Shown in pieces: positions 63,751 through 64,000 of a stretch of DNA of 64,000 bases. The stretch comes from Streptomyces dysideae (GTDB taxonomy: Bacteria; Actinomycetota; Actinomycetes; Streptomycetales; Streptomycetaceae), in contig NZ_KQ949081.1 of NCBI RefSeq assembly GCF_001514305.1, forward strand, positions 247,142 to 311,141, in the 5' to 3' direction. The first letter of the stretch is position 1; each line of letters opens with the position of its first letter. Below the pieces are notes generated by a model. The model was not told where the DNA came from and did not search any database. It saw only the letters and a list, made by a program, of their open reading frames with translations. The translations under genes were made by a program, and so were the position numbers.

Positions 63751-63987
63751 TTACTGCGGTGTAGTCGAGTACCGCTCGATGCTCGCGCGGCCGGTCGATC
63801 GGTCGCGTAGGCGCAGCTCCCACGGGCCCGTGTTCACATCGAAGTCTTTGCCGAACCCGACCCACTTGCCCGCCATGCTTCGGCCTGTCGGCTCGATGAG
63901 TAGCTGAATCGCACCGTGGTATCGGGTGCCTTGGTGGTACCCGTTAGCCGCCGTCTGCTCGGTCCACGTAACCCGCAGGTTTGATCT
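63751..63987 (-). pseudogene. C-terminal fragment of an XRE-type regulator-like protein
   Basis: The minus frame reads LRVTWTEQTAANGYHQGTRY, HGAIQLLIEPTGRSMAGKW and VGFGKDFDVNTGPWELRL, ending in TAA at 63751. This resembles the C-terminal domain of a group of Streptomyces helix-turn-helix proteins I remember. An in-frame TAA at 63988-63990 and lack of a start point to a broken gene, or to a frameshift near the window edge. Confidence 0.5.
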
Positions 63988-64000
63988 TTACGTGTGGGGC

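Overview
The window is high-GC actinobacterial DNA and almost certainly a Streptomyces chromosome. The evidence is strongly G/C-ending codons, many GTG starts with GTGA or ATGA overlaps, sugar ABC importers without their own ATPase, a TTA codon, and a gene order that agrees, as far as I remember it, with the S. coelicolor SCO436x to SCO441x core region (serC, cinnamate-CoA ligase, pdxH, citrate synthase, dmdR1, the SCO4402 family, purU, an EF-hand protein). I worked from the sequence and memory only; no database was searched.

Region by region. 1-7.5 kb: a secreted cellulase, then a sugar-import operon (binding lipoprotein and two permeases) with a LacI regulator and a divergent GH32-like glycosidase. 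7.6-15.7 kb: serC, a large FAD/Fe-S oxidoreductase, a metallophosphoesterase, a FemX-like peptidoglycan enzyme, an EamA exporter and a methyltransferase. 15.8-25.9 kb: one long plus-strand operon for acyl-CoA catabolism (MDMPI-type protein, AtuA-like protein, biotin-dependent carboxylase beta and alpha, acyl-CoA dehydrogenase, cinnamate-CoA-ligase-like enzyme, enoyl-CoA hydratase, TetR). 25.9-28.0 kb: citrate synthase and pdxH, divergent around a 19-bp palindrome.

28.0-31.1 kb is the accessory segment and the most unusual part. A DUF4240-type gene is split by a 1,715-bp IS605-family element whose ends can be placed to the base, because joining the flanks restores the reading frame. The element keeps an apparently intact TnpB (all three RuvC acidic residues and a zinc finger), while its TnpA is only a fragment. 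Directly next to the broken host gene is the 3' part of an IscB-type nuclease gene, also frameshifted. Beside these two OMEGA-type relics is a small transcription unit with a good promoter, a near-perfect Shine-Dalgarno sequence, a 12-codon ORF and structured RNA, which I cannot assign to any family.

31.2-45.4 kb: RidA, a PAS-PAS-GAF protein, a SIS-domain protein, the iron regulator dmdR1 with its antiparallel ORF, an alpha/beta hydrolase with a TTA codon, an ABC exporter, a primase-polymerase domain protein, a TPR-type regulator, a Pro-rich membrane protein with repeated TQ motifs and an amino-acid-type binding lipoprotein. 45.5-50.8 kb: an SCO4402-type protein, purU, an ECF-type sigma factor with a zinc anti-sigma/MDMPI fusion, a STAS protein and an EF-hand protein. 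50.8-61.3 kb: a second acyl-CoA catabolic cluster (CoA ligase, amidohydrolase, three acyl-CoA dehydrogenases, cyclase, SDR, zinc alcohol dehydrogenase) whose promoter regions share a CTGACGG-type operator. 61.3-64.0 kb: an MFS transporter, a GlxA-type regulator and a broken C-terminal fragment.

Small tandem duplications at gene boundaries recur in four places, and a dispersed intergenic repeat of about 65 bp occurs three times.
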